Shown piece after piece: positions 26,284-34,992 of a stretch of 64,000 nt of DNA (positions are counted from its first letter, which is position 1; each line of letters opens with the position of its first letter). The stretch spans positions 2,106,616 to 2,170,615 of the forward strand of contig CP054190.1 in the NCBI GenBank assembly GCA_015709575.1, written 5' to 3'. The position numbers and the translations under genes were made by a program. The DNA is from Planctomycetia bacterium. Lineage in GTDB: Bacteria > Planctomycetota > Phycisphaerae > UBA1845 > Fen-1342. The notes below the pieces were generated by a model. It did not search any database, was not told the DNA's origin, and was given only the letters and a program-made list of their open reading frames with translations.

Positions 26284-26906
26284 TTGACGCCCGCATCCGC
26301 CGACACGTCGCGGCCCGCGTCCATGACGTTGACTGTTCCGACAAAGCCTCCGCCAGCGGGAGGCAGAAAACTCGGTCCCCAGCAGACCGGCATGAAGTTC
26401 GCGTGTACGCCGTCCGCGGCGTAGTGCGGCGTCCAGCCCGACATGTCCAGGAACAGCCGGATCGCGCGGATCGTGCGGTCGCCGCACAGGTCGAACCAGT
26501 GCTTCGTACCCGCGGGTACGCTGATCTGATCGCCGGCTTCGACCGTGATCGAAAACACCGGGTGATCGGCCGGGCGGATGTGAAACACCCCCGCGCCCTT
26601 CACGATGAAGCGCACCTCGTCCTCGGTGTGATGATGTTCCTTGTTGAACTTGTTCAGCAGCGCTTCGAGATTCGGCGTGTCGGGAGTCACGTTGATCACA
26701 TCCGCCGTCACATACCCGCCGCGGCGCTTCAGCTCATCGAGCTCGGGTTTGTAGGCCGCCAGGATCTCCTCAGCCGAAGCGTCCGGGCTGACACGCTCGT
26801 CGAGCGGCCAGCGGCGATACTCAATGCCGAACCGGCCGAGGAACCGGGCGATCGGCTCGACGTCCTCGATGCTGCGGTTCTGATCGGGAATGCGAACGGT
26901 CGCCAT
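26280..26906 (-). CDS. mtnD: Acireductone dioxygenase (ARD)
   Basis: This 208-residue cupin oxidises acireductone to 4-methylthio-2-oxobutanoate and formate (with iron). Metal ligands are seen in 'FNKEHHHTEDEVRFIV' (HxH and Glu) and 'VPAGTKHWFDLC' (His). The start is ATG 26906 with AGGAG eight bases upstream. Its stop overlaps the mtnC start. The N-terminal 'FGIEYRRWPLDERV' region is typical of bacterial ARD. Its position between mtnB and mtnC confirms the pathway role. Confidence 0.96.
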   Translation of the reverse strand: MATVRIPDQNRSIEDVEPIARFLGRFGIEYRRWPLDERVSPDASAEEILAAYKPELDELKRRGGYVTADVINVTPDTPNLEALLNKFNKEHHHTEDEVRFIVKGAGVFHIRPADHPVFSITVEAGDQISVPAGTKHWFDLCGDRTIRAIRLFLDMSGWTPHYAADGVHANFMPVCWGPSFLPPAGGGFVGTVNVMDAGRDVSADAGVK

Positions 26907-26973
26907 GACTGGTGCTCCTGTGGGCGGCGCGCCGCCGCCTGCTCTGCGCAGCGCTCGCTATGTGCCCTGAATC

Positions 26974-27705
26974 TCAATCACGGCCCACCGATGCGGACCG
27001 CCGCCCGACCACCTCGAACAGAAACTCCAGAATCTCCACGTGCCGCCGGGCTTCGTTCAGATCGCATCCCCAGGTATATAGCCCGTGACCAACAATCAGG
27101 AATGCGTGCGGCGGCGACGGCTCGGGATTCAATTCCCGAACGAGCCGCTCGGCAAGTGCGGGAATGTCCTGCGTGTTCTCGAAAATCGGAATCTCGACGG
27201 CCGTGTCATGCGTTTGGATGCCGGCGAGGCCCTTGAGCATCTCGTAATCCGCGATTCGCAGCGACCCGTCGCCCGCGTGACGTTCTGAAAGAACCGTGTT
27301 CCAAACCGAATGGGTATGCAGCACGCAGCCGACGCCCGGCCGGCGGGCCAACGCCACGTGCAGCATCGTCTCGGCCGAGGGCTTGCTGTCTTTGCGCTCG
27401 ACCGGCAGTCCCGCATCATCCACTACCAGGAAATCACCCGCGCTGAGCCGTCGCTTGTCCCTTCCGCTGGCGGTGATCAGCAGCCGCAGCGGCGCACGGT
27501 CGATCACCACGCTGTAATTGCCGCTGGTGCCGAACGCCCAGCCACGGTCATAGAACAGCCGCGCCGAATCGCGAAGCTCCGCCACCGACTCACCGAGGGA
27601 TGGCGCCCGGGCGGTGACCGTGACGGGGTCGTGAGCCACTACACAGCCGCTCGCGACCGTGTCCGGGGCTCGTGCGCGCCCGAACTCCATTCCGCCGCTA
27701 GGCAT
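26974..27705 (-). CDS. mtnB: Methylthioribulose-1-phosphate dehydratase
   Basis: This class II aldolase-fold zinc enzyme dehydrates methylthioribulose 1-phosphate. The start ATG 27705 is preferred because GGGGAGG lies six bases upstream; it overlaps the end of mtnE by eight bases. ATG 27690 is an alternative. Zinc ligands are in 'CVLHTHSVWNTV' and 'LIVGHGLYTWG', and the catalytic glutamate region is 'SKPSAETMLHVAL'. 'RGWAFGTSGNYSVV' is the phosphate-binding loop. From the preferred start it has 243 residues, with roughly 40 N-terminal residues before the conserved core. Confidence 0.93.
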   Translation of the reverse strand: MPSGGMEFGRARAPDTVASGCVVAHDPVTVTARAPSLGESVAELRDSARLFYDRGWAFGTSGNYSVVIDRAPLRLLITASGRDKRRLSAGDFLVVDDAGLPVERKDSKPSAETMLHVALARRPGVGCVLHTHSVWNTVLSERHAGDGSLRIADYEMLKGLAGIQTHDTAVEIPIFENTQDIPALAERLVRELNPEPSPPHAFLIVGHGLYTWGCDLNEARRHVEILEFLFEVVGRRSASVGRD

Positions 27706-28870
27706 GAACCGCCTCCCCTTTGAAGCTGGCGATTCGCCTGGCCGCGTCGCGCAAGACTTCATCCTCCTTCGCGAAGCAGAAACGCAACAGAGTCTCGCCG
27801 GTCGTGCCCTGGTAAAACGCAGTGCCCGGCACACTCGCCACTTTCGTCTCTTCGAGCAACGCCATCGCCGCGGCCTTGGCGGTCGGGTAGCCCAGGTGCC
27901 CCACCTCGGCCAGCACGTAGTACGCCCCGTGCGGCACGATCGGCCGCAATCCCGCCTGCGCCAGCCCATCGCAGATAATGTCCCGCTTGCGCTGGTAATC
28001 GCCCGCCAGCTTGGCGAAATACTCCGGCGGCGACGTGAATCCGGCCGCCACGCCGTGCTGCAGCGGTGTCGGAGCACACACGTAGAACAGGTCGTTCGCC
28101 AGCGTGATGGCGCGCGCCATCGGCGCTGGCGCTACCGCGTATCCGATCCGCCAACCGGTCATGCTGAAGGTCTTGGAGAGTCCCATCAACGTCACGGTCC
28201 GCTCGCGCAACGATCCGACCGTGGCCGCCGAAACATGCTTCCGGCCGTCGTAGGTGATGTACTCGTAGATTTCGTCCGTAATCAGCAGCAGGTTGTGCTC
28301 GCGGCAGACGCGATCCAACAGGCGCAACGTCGCCTCGCCGTACATGCGTCCGCTCGGGTTCGAGGGCGTGCACAGCACGATTGCGCGGGTGTTCGGCTTG
28401 ATCGCCGCCCGCAGCCGCGCTTCCTCGATCTCGAAGTCCGGGGGCGACAGGGAGAGAAATTGCGGAACCAAGCCGGCCATCAGCGAGGCGTTCAGGTGAT
28501 AGCCGTAGTATGGCTCGAACAGCAGAACGCCGTCGCCGGGGTTCAGCAGCGCCATGATCGTGCAGGCGAATGCGCCCGACGAACCCACCGTGACGACGAT
28601 TTCACTCAGCGGGTCGGCGGTAATGCCGTTGTCGCGCTGCAGCTTGGCGGCGATCAGCTTTCGCAGCTCGACGACGCCTTCGGGGAACGAATACTGCCCC
28701 TTCAAGGCGTGGATGGCCGCAATCGCCCCCTCGCGCACAACGGGTGGTGTCGGCAGGTCGCCGAGTCCCTGCCCGAGGTTGATCCCGCCGACACGCTCGC
28801 ATTCGCGCGTCATATTGCGGATCTCGGACTGCGTCATGCCGGACAAGCGCTGCGAAATCGGGATCGTCAT
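27698..28870 (-). CDS. mtnE: PLP-dependent aminotransferase, probable methionine-salvage transaminase
   Basis: This 390-residue fold-type I, class I/II aminotransferase starts at ATG 28870. The PLP lysine is in '[19 protein letters not shown]', with '[15 protein letters not shown]' and '[14 protein letters not shown]' as cofactor-binding segments and '[10 protein letters not shown]' as the C-terminal arginine region. As first gene of an operon with mtnB, mtnD and mtnC it is best assigned as the enzyme transaminating 4-methylthio-2-oxobutanoate to methionine. The family alone would also allow aspartate or aromatic specificity, so the assignment rests on context. Confidence 0.85.
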   Translation of the reverse strand: MTIPISQRLSGMTQSEIRNMTRECERVGGINLGQGLGDLPTPPVVREGAIAAIHALKGQYSFPEGVVELRKLIAAKLQRDNGITADPLSEIVVTVGSSGAFACTIMALLNPGDGVLLFEPYYGYHLNASLMAGLVPQFLSLSPPDFEIEEARLRAAIKPNTRAIVLCTPSNPSGRMYGEATLRLLDRVCREHNLLLITDEIYEYITYDGRKHVSAATVGSLRERTVTLMGLSKTFSMTGWRIGYAVAPAPMARAITLANDLFYVCAPTPLQHGVAAGFTSPPEYFAKLAGDYQRKRDIICDGLAQAGLRPIVPHGAYYVLAEVGHLGYPTAKAAAMALLEETKVASVPGTAFYQGTTGETLLRFCFAKEDEVLRDAARRIASFKGEAVHA

Positions 28871-29208
28871 GGCGTTATTCCAATTCACTCGAGGATCGGG
28901 GCAGATGCGGCCGCCAGCGAGCGCGCGAGGCCTCAGCGGCAACAAGACAGGCGGCGGGCGCGACGGGATCGGGTCATGAACAGGAATCTTGCCCGCCGGG
29001 CGCCCGGCGTGTCAAGCAGATGCGTCGGCCCGGCGACGGCCACGATTCGCAGCAGCCCCGTGCATGGGGGCACGTCCAGCGCGCGGACTGCTCGCCCTGC
29101 TCCGCTCCCAGGCGGGGTTCCACGGTCGGGTCATGCCGAACGTCTACCGTCCAGCGCTGTGCGATGATTGCTGTGGCGCTGGCTGAAACCGCCGATAGGA
29201 TGTCCTGC
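28871..29208. other. 338-base divergent region between mtnE and trpB
   Basis: No coding potential, tRNA or known riboswitch (SAM, SAH, T-box) could be recognised by eye in either direction. A GCCGC/GCGGC pair lies about 50-85 bases upstream of mtnE on the minus strand and could fold a leader stem. Promoters for both genes must lie here, but none matches a clear -35/-10 pair. Confidence 0.4.
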
Positions 29209-30417
29209 ATGGCAAGTACGACCACCACTTCTGCCTCCGCCTCGCCACGCGGCCGATTCGGGCCGTTCGGCGGACAGTACATACCGGAGGTGCTGATGGC
29301 CGCGGTGCGCGAGCTGGAGAGCGCCTACGACGCGGCCTGTGCCGACCCCGGCTTCGCGGCGGAGCTGAGCGGGATGCTGCGTGAGTACGTCGGGCGTCCC
29401 AGCCCGCTCTACGCAGCCCGGCGTCTGAGCGAGCACTGCGGCGGCGCGCAGATTCTCCTGAAACGGGAGGACCTGAACCACACCGGTGCGCACAAGATCA
29501 ACAACACGCTCGGCCAGGCGCTGCTGGCACGGCGCATGGGCAAGCGGCGGATCATCGCGGAAACGGGGGCGGGTCAGCACGGCGTCGCGACGGCGACGGC
29601 CTGCGCAGCGCTGGGGCTGGAGTGCGTGGTGTACATGGGTGCGGAGGACGTGCGTCGCCAGGCGCTGAACGTCTACCGCATGCGGCTGATGGGGGCGACC
29701 GTGGTCGCGGTGGAGAGCGGACAACGAACACTGAAGGACGCGATCAACGAAGCGATGCGCGACTGGATGGGCAGCGTCGGGTACACGCACTACATCATCG
29801 GCAGTGTGATGGGGCCGCATCCATTTCCAACGATCGTGCGTGATTTTCAATCGGTGATCGGGCGCGAAACGCGCGAGCAGTGCCTTGAGCGATCCGGGCG
29901 GCTGCCGGACGTGGTGACGGCCTGCGTCGGCGGTGGCAGCAACGCGGCCGGAATTTTCTATCCCTTCATCGAAGACGCGGGTGTGCGGCTGGTCGGCGTG
30001 GAGGCGGGCGGAGAGGGTCTGAACGGCGAGCGACACGCCGCGACGATCTCATGCGGCAGGCCGGGCGTGCTGCACGGCATGATGACGATCGTGCTGCAGG
30101 ACGAGGACGGTCAGACTGCGCCGGTGCATTCGGTGTCGGCCGGATTGGACTATCCCGGCGTCGGGCCGGAACACGCCTGGTGGCACACCAGCGGACGGGT
30201 GGAATATGTGTCGGCGTCGGATGAGGAGGCACTGGCGTCGTTCGAACTGCTCTCGCGGCTGGAGGGCATTATCCCTGCGCTGGAGACGGCACACGCGATC
30301 GCCAACGCGGCGAAGCTCGCACCGCAACTGCCCTGCACGGCCATGCTGGTGGTAAACCTGAGCGGGCGCGGGGACAAGGACTGCATTGAGGTGGCGCGGC
30401 TCCGCGGCGGGGGTTAG
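29209..30417 (+). CDS. trpB: Tryptophan synthase beta chain
   Basis: This PLP enzyme joins indole and serine. Diagnostic segments are '[17 protein letters not shown]', '[17 protein letters not shown]' with the PLP lysine, '[19 protein letters not shown]', '[17 protein letters not shown]' and '[18 protein letters not shown]'. It is the TrpB1 type. ATG 29209 is chosen because AGGA lies eight bases upstream; ATG 29200 would add three residues. The length of 402 residues is normal. It stands alone: trpA and other trp genes are not adjacent. Confidence 0.96.
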   Translation: MASTTTTSASASPRGRFGPFGGQYIPEVLMAAVRELESAYDAACADPGFAAELSGMLREYVGRPSPLYAARRLSEHCGGAQILLKREDLNHTGAHKINNTLGQALLARRMGKRRIIAETGAGQHGVATATACAALGLECVVYMGAEDVRRQALNVYRMRLMGATVVAVESGQRTLKDAINEAMRDWMGSVGYTHYIIGSVMGPHPFPTIVRDFQSVIGRETREQCLERSGRLPDVVTACVGGGSNAAGIFYPFIEDAGVRLVGVEAGGEGLNGERHAATISCGRPGVLHGMMTIVLQDEDGQTAPVHSVSAGLDYPGVGPEHAWWHTSGRVEYVSASDEEALASFELLSRLEGIIPALETAHAIANAAKLAPQLPCTAMLVVNLSGRGDKDCIEVARLRGGG

Positions 30418-30493
30418 CCCCGCAAAACGCCGGGACGGCCGATTGCCGCCGCTGTGCCGCTCCAACGGCCCGCCGCCGCTACACTCTTCCGCC

Positions 30494-31762
30494 ATGAGCT
30501 CGATTTCCGACCGGTCCCCCCTGCCAGCACTGCGCCCCCTGGACATTCAACCCATGCACGGTGAAGGCGAAGCGCCGCTGTTTTCCGTGCGCGATCCCGC
30601 GCGGATCGCAACGCAGCCGCTGGCCGTGTCGCTGGGCGGGTACTTCGTCATGATGTGCCTGAACGGGGAGCTGACGGTCGAGGACGTGCGGCGGCTGTCC
30701 GGTGAGCAGTTTGGACGGGCGATTGAATCAGAGCAGATCAGGACGCTGGTCGACGCGCTCGACCAGCATCTCTATCTGCTGACAGAGCGATTCGAAGCGG
30801 AGTACGCGCGGCGGGTCGCGATGTATCGCGCCGCGAAAATCCGGGACTCGCGAAGTCGCTGGGAAGAAGAAAGCGTCCTGCGCGCGGAGGTCCGGCAGGC
30901 GCTGGAGCAGGTGTCCGAACGCACCACCGGATTGCTGCCCGGCCTGGCGCGCGGATTGCGCGGGGTGGTCGCGCCGCACCTGGACTATGCTCGCGGCGGC
31001 CCGGGATATGCCGATGCCTTCGCGGTCGTGGCGGCGGCCGAGCCGGCGCGGCGAATGGTGATCCTGGGAACGAACCACTTCGGGCTGTCGACGGGCGTGG
31101 TCGCGACGGGGAAGGACTCTCTGACGCCGCTTGGTCTTGTGCGCACCGACCGCGAACTGATCGCGCGCATCGCCGATCAGATGAATACCGATCTGTGTGC
31201 GGATGAGTTCGATCACGAACAGGAGCATTCGATCGACCTGCCGGTTCACATCCTGCAGCATCTGCGACCCGACGTGGATTTCCAGATTGCGCCGTTCCTG
31301 GTGCCGGACCCCAGTCGGCCGGTAATGGTCGGGGAAGAATGGACGCCCTCGAACCGTGCGGCCGCGGACGTGGGCGGGTTTGCCCGCGCGCTCGCCGAGT
31401 CCATCGCGTCCGATGGCGTCCCGACGTTGATCATCGCCAGCGCGGACCTCAGTCATATCGGGCAGAGCTTCGGGGATGACACGCCGACGACAATGGCGCG
31501 GATGGATGAGGTGGGACGTTCTGATCTGGATCTGCTTGGATACCTGGAGCGCGGCGAACCGCAGAAGCTGGTCGAGCGCGTGCGCGAAATGCGAAACGCC
31601 ACGCGGATTTGCAGCGTCGGCTGTCTCGTGGCCCAGCGGTGGGCGCTTGCTGAGGCGGGCTTTCAGCTGCTCCGCTATCATCAGGCTGTGTCGATTGAGT
31701 CGGAAACGAGCGTATCCTGCGCGGCCGCGGTGCTTTGCGATCCCGGTCAGGGACTGCAATAA
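30494..31762 (+). CDS. Memo-like protein (AmmeMemoRadiSam system protein B) with N-terminal helical/winged domain
   Basis: The product is 422 residues. The C-terminal 270 form a Memo-like dioxygenase fold with candidate metal ligands in 'VVAPHLDYARGGPGYADAF', 'MVILGTNHFGLSTG', 'HEQEHSIDLPVHILQHL' and 'IIASADLSHIGQSFGDD'. The N-terminal 150 residues ('GGYFVMMCLNGELTVEDVRR', 'IRTLVDALDQHLYLLTERF') resemble the PqqD/RRE-like winged-helix extension found on some bacterial homologues. In AmmeMemoRadiSam loci the Memo protein accompanies an AMMECR1-like protein and a radical SAM enzyme, but neither is next to it here. The substrate is unknown. Confidence 0.85.
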   Translation: MSSISDRSPLPALRPLDIQPMHGEGEAPLFSVRDPARIATQPLAVSLGGYFVMMCLNGELTVEDVRRLSGEQFGRAIESEQIRTLVDALDQHLYLLTERFEAEYARRVAMYRAAKIRDSRSRWEEESVLRAEVRQALEQVSERTTGLLPGLARGLRGVVAPHLDYARGGPGYADAFAVVAAAEPARRMVILGTNHFGLSTGVVATGKDSLTPLGLVRTDRELIARIADQMNTDLCADEFDHEQEHSIDLPVHILQHLRPDVDFQIAPFLVPDPSRPVMVGEEWTPSNRAAADVGGFARALAESIASDGVPTLIIASADLSHIGQSFGDDTPTTMARMDEVGRSDLDLLGYLERGEPQKLVERVREMRNATRICSVGCLVAQRWALAEAGFQLLRYHQAVSIESETSVSCAAAVLCDPGQGLQ

Positions 31763-31833
31763 CGCCGTCCGCGGGACGACTGTAGTCATAGGGACGCCGG
31801 CCTGACCCTTGCGGTTGCTGGCATGTGAGGCCG

Positions 31834-32388
31834 ATGGCCGACAAAAGCCCCGAGGAGTTCCTGCGATTGCTCGCGCCGTTGCGCGATGCGCTCTGGCGCT
31901 ATGCCCGGAGGTCGCTGGGCTCGGACGACCGTGCGGGCGATGCGGTGCAGGAGGCCGCGCTGGTGGCCTGGAGCGATTTCGGGCGCTTCGAACCTGGCAC
32001 CAATTTTCGGGCGTGGATGTATCGGATTCTGACGAACGCCATCTTCCGGACCCGGCGGCGCGACGGGCGGCAGCGATCCCTCGAAGCACTGGAAAGCGAG
32101 CCGGTGCAGACGGCCGACGCGGTCGATCTGACCAGTGTGGACGGCGCGTCGTTACGCGAGCACCTGGATGACGACGTGGCTGCCGCGATGGATGAATTGT
32201 CGGCGGCAGAGCGGCAGTGCCTGCTCCTGCGGGTGCTGGACGGGCTGACGTATCGCGAGATTTCCGGTGCATTGGACATGCCGGCGGGGACGGTGATGTC
32301 GCTGGTGCACCGGGCGCGGCTGAAGCTGAAAGCTGCGCTGAATGATGCGGGTGTGGGTTCAACCGCACGCGCGGGAGAGCATCGATGA
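31834..32388 (+). CDS. ECF RNA polymerase sigma factor (pair 2)
   Basis: This 184-residue sigma factor starts at ATG 31834 (GTG 31825 is possible). Region 2 runs from 'LRDALWRYARRSLGSDD' through 'NFRAWMYRILTNAIFRTRRR'. Region 4 is 'ELSAAERQCLLLRVLDGLTY' then 'REISGALDMPAGTVMSLVHR'. The stop overlaps the next start as ATGA, coupling it to a zinc-finger anti-sigma factor. It is a different lineage from the sigma of pair 1. Confidence 0.93.
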   Translation: MADKSPEEFLRLLAPLRDALWRYARRSLGSDDRAGDAVQEAALVAWSDFGRFEPGTNFRAWMYRILTNAIFRTRRRDGRQRSLEALESEPVQTADAVDLTSVDGASLREHLDDDVAAAMDELSAAERQCLLLRVLDGLTYREISGALDMPAGTVMSLVHRARLKLKAALNDAGVGSTARAGEHR

Positions 32389-33161
32389 CCTGTGCTGAGG
32401 CAAACGCGCTCCTGAGCCGGCACCTGGATTGCGAGCTGGATGAGCACACGGCCGAATCGCTGTGCGCGCATCTCGACGCCTGCCCAGCCTGCCGCTGTGC
32501 AGAGTCCGTGCAACGGCGGATTGACGCGGCGGCGGCACGCACATCGCTGGGTTGCACGATGCCCGCGGACGTATGGAACTGCGTGACCCGTGCGATCCGG
32601 TCAGAGTCGTGCGAGGCCGGAGCGCCGCGGATCCTCCGGCTCCACGGATGGGCGGCGGTCGCTGCGGTGGTGGTGATGGCCTTCGGGGGATGGTGGGTTT
32701 CGGGGTTGTTCGGTCCGCGCGATTCCGTCGCCCTGCCCGGCAGCTGGATCGTGGCGGAATACGAAAACGCGGTCGCCTCCGCAGGAACTTTCCGCACGGT
32801 CGCCGCGGCGCAGGACCGCGTGCCGCTCGGCTCCTTTCAGGACATGTGCCTGGACTGCAGCGCGGGGTGCGAGGGGCACGAAGTGCGCTTGGTGTCGATC
32901 GCGGAGCGCGTCTGCCGGGCGGGGACCAAGGTGGTCGAAGTGCGGTTGACCTGCTGCGGCGAGCCAGTGGTCGTCAAGCTCGCGCCGGCGGGCTGCCGCG
33001 GCCGCTTGAAGGACGTGGCAGCCGAGCTTCGCAGCGGACGGCCAGTGGGCTATTGCGAGCGCGGCGTGCACGTGGCCGCACAAATGATCGGGCCGTATGT
33101 CGCTGTCAGTGCTTCGCGTCATCCGCTCTCCGAGATCTGGAGCCTGCTGCGCCGTTCCTAG
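32385..33161 (+). CDS. Zinc-finger anti-sigma factor with Cys-rich outer domain (pair 2)
   Basis: This 258-residue single-pass membrane protein starts at ATG 32385. The N-terminus has the anti-sigma zinc finger, 'HLDCELDEHTAESL' followed by 'CAHLDACPACR' with HxxxCxxC. The TM helix is at about 87-105 ('AAVAAVVVMAFGGWWVSGLF'). The outer domain (about 106-258) is unusually rich in cysteine: 'DMCLDCSAGCEGHE', 'ERVCRAG', 'RLTCCGEP', 'PAGCRGRL' and 'GYCERG'. This suggests metal binding or redox sensing, which is inference only. It is translationally coupled to the sigma gene. Confidence 0.85.
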   Translation: MTCAEANALLSRHLDCELDEHTAESLCAHLDACPACRCAESVQRRIDAAAARTSLGCTMPADVWNCVTRAIRSESCEAGAPRILRLHGWAAVAAVVVMAFGGWWVSGLFGPRDSVALPGSWIVAEYENAVASAGTFRTVAAAQDRVPLGSFQDMCLDCSAGCEGHEVRLVSIAERVCRAGTKVVEVRLTCCGEPVVVKLAPAGCRGRLKDVAAELRSGRPVGYCERGVHVAAQMIGPYVAVSASRHPLSEIWSLLRRS

Positions 33162-33237
33162 AAGATCGGCGCCTCGACGAGTGGCCGACCGTCGCGTCCG
33201 ACTCGCCGCGACGTGCAGCCCCCGATAGACTTGGTTC

Positions 33238-33915
33238 ATGCCTGCTGACCGCCCGGCCCGTGCCGAGCACTCCCCCTCTGTTCGCTGCCGCGCCTCGGCG
33301 GCCGCATTATTGCTCAAGCATTCCCTTGATCGCGTCGCCGCGGCGGTTGCGCTGCTGCTGGCGCTGCTGCCGATGCTGTGGATCGCGTGGCGGATTCGGC
33401 GCGACAGCCCCGGCCCGGCGCTCTTTTTGCAGCGCCGCGCCGGTCGCGACGGACGGTCGTTCGATCTCTACAAGTTTCGCACGATGCGGACGGATACGGA
33501 TCCATACGGCGAATCACCGCAGAGCGGGGAGGATCCGCGCGTGACACCGTTCGGCCGCTGGCTCCGCGAGACCAGCCTGGATGAGCTACCACAACTGCTG
33601 AACGTGCTGCGGGGCGAGATGTCGCTGGTCGGACCACGGCCGCTCTACATGCAGCAGATGGCGGAGTGGGATGCCCGGCAGCGGGGCCGGTTGCTGGTAA
33701 AGCCGGGATTGACAGGATTAGCGCAGGTCAGCGGCCGCGGCGGACTGACGATTGAACAGAAACTCGAGTATGACGTGCAGTATGTAGAGCGCCTGTCCGC
33801 CGGACTGGACCTGTGGATCCTGTGGCGCACGTTGCGCAGCGTGCTGTCGCGGAGTGACATCTACGAGCGAAGGTACTCGGAGACGCGCGCCCGGCGGTCG
33901 GATGACCCGGAGTGA
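33238..33915 (+). CDS. Bacterial sugar transferase (undecaprenyl-phosphate phosphosugar transferase family)
   Basis: This 225-residue short-form initiating phosphosugar transferase for exopolysaccharide or O-antigen begins at ATG 33238. A re-entrant/TM segment lies at about 35-52 ('[17 protein letters not shown]'). The catalytic core contains '[19 protein letters not shown]', 'YKFRTMRTD', '[20 protein letters not shown]', '[10 protein letters not shown]' and '[14 protein letters not shown]'. It transfers a sugar phosphate to undecaprenyl phosphate at the inner membrane. No other glycan genes lie next to it, so it may serve a cluster elsewhere. Confidence 0.93.
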   Translation: MPADRPARAEHSPSVRCRASAAALLLKHSLDRVAAAVALLLALLPMLWIAWRIRRDSPGPALFLQRRAGRDGRSFDLYKFRTMRTDTDPYGESPQSGEDPRVTPFGRWLRETSLDELPQLLNVLRGEMSLVGPRPLYMQQMAEWDARQRGRLLVKPGLTGLAQVSGRGGLTIEQKLEYDVQYVERLSAGLDLWILWRTLRSVLSRSDIYERRYSETRARRSDDPE

Positions 33916-33985
33916 CGCGCGCGGGGGCAACCCGCGGCTGCCCCGGCTGTTGCACAGGGGTCACCATTCCCGGACGATCTCAGTC

Positions 33986-34002
33986 ACCCGCGGTTCGCGG
34001 GT
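33986..34002. terminator. Hairpin between convergent sugar transferase and tadC
   Basis: A perfect 7-bp stem, ACCCGCG (33986-33992) and CGCGGGT (33996-34002), with a three-base loop. It lies between two convergent stops and has no T run. It probably acts as a 3' end structure for one or both genes. Confidence 0.4.
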
Positions 34003-34010
34003 AGCGGGCG

Positions 34011-34958
34011 CTACTTGATGAGCGCCGGGTTGTCCTTGGCGGCCTGCATCATCTTGATCGCAGCCGGGCCGGCGAGCACCACGCCCATCGCGGGGAAGAT
34101 GAAGATGACCAGCGGCAGCATGAGCTTGACGGCGGTCTTCTGAGCACGCTCTTCGGCGGCCTGGCGGCGCTTGGTGCGCAGCGAATCGGCCTGATTCCGC
34201 AGTGCCTTGGCGATGCTGGTGCCGAACTTCTCCGCCTGCAGAATCACCGACACGAGGCTGCGGACTTCATCGAGGCCGCAGCGGCGGCCCATGTTCTCCA
34301 GCGCTTCGCCGCGCGGAATGCCCATCTGCGCCTCCATCGTGGCGATGCGCATTTCATCGGAGAGGTCCGCATGAACCAGCGCCATCTCTTCGCCGACGCG
34401 CTTGATCGCGGCATCCAGGGCGAGTCCGGATTCGACAGACACGACCATCAGGTCAAGCGTGTCGGGCAGGCCGTTGCGGATCTTCTCCTTGCGCGCGGAG
34501 GTGGCCATCCCCAGCCACATGTTCGGCAGCATGAATCCCACGCCGGCGGCGAACGCGACACCGCCCATCAGTGAGCTGAACTGCCAGCCGCCGGTGACGC
34601 CGGCGACGGCGACGATCAGCAGCGCCGCGACGCCGATAATGCTCTTGCTGGCGAGAAAAATGGTCTGCGCGTTCTGGTTTCGGAACCCGGCGCTGGCCAG
34701 CTTGGAGCGCAGGGCGGTCTGCTCCTCGTCTGAAATCGGCATGACCAGGCGATCGAGCGCCGGCCGGGCCTTCTTCACCAGGCTCTCCGCCGCGAGCGAT
34801 TTGGCCTTGGCGGCCAGTTCCTTCTGCTCATCAGCTCCGCGACCGCCCGCCAGCCGGCGGCGAACGGTGTCGCGCTGGTCCTCCCTGCGCGGCATCAGGC
34901 TATAGATGACGGTGGCGGCGGAGGCCGCAAGCATCACGGCGATGAGAGCGAGTTCCAT
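34011..34958 (-). CDS. tadC: Tad pilus inner-membrane protein TadC (GspF family)
   Basis: This 315-residue protein has an N-terminal TM ('LALIAVMLAASAATVIYSL'), two TMs near 110-160 ('IIGVAALLIVAVAGVTGGW', 'GGVAFAAGVGFMLPNMWLG') and a C-terminal TM ('LMLPLVIFIFPAMGVVLAG'). The GspF-type cytosolic helical domain in between contains 'LPDTLDLMVVSVESGLALDA' and 'ILQAEKFGTSIAKALR'. With TadB it forms the platform that couples the TadA ATPase to Flp pilin assembly. It is the last gene of the minus-strand Tad locus. Confidence 0.93.
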   Translation of the reverse strand: MELALIAVMLAASAATVIYSLMPRREDQRDTVRRRLAGGRGADEQKELAAKAKSLAAESLVKKARPALDRLVMPISDEEQTALRSKLASAGFRNQNAQTIFLASKSIIGVAALLIVAVAGVTGGWQFSSLMGGVAFAAGVGFMLPNMWLGMATSARKEKIRNGLPDTLDLMVVSVESGLALDAAIKRVGEEMALVHADLSDEMRIATMEAQMGIPRGEALENMGRRCGLDEVRSLVSVILQAEKFGTSIAKALRNQADSLRTKRRQAAEERAQKTAVKLMLPLVIFIFPAMGVVLAGPAAIKMMQAAKDNPALIK

Positions 34959-34992
34959 GGCACACCCCTGCAGAGTCCGGCGGTGTGAGCGC

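Noticed and set aside
28871-29208. Possible SAM or SAH riboswitch upstream of the methionine-salvage operon
   Set aside because: No match by eye to the conserved core of known SAM/SAH classes; only a generic GC stem was seen. A covariance-model search would decide.
30728-32797. 689-codon minus-strand open frame spanning the Memo and sigma genes
   Set aside because: Opposes three clear genes; low-complexity composition.
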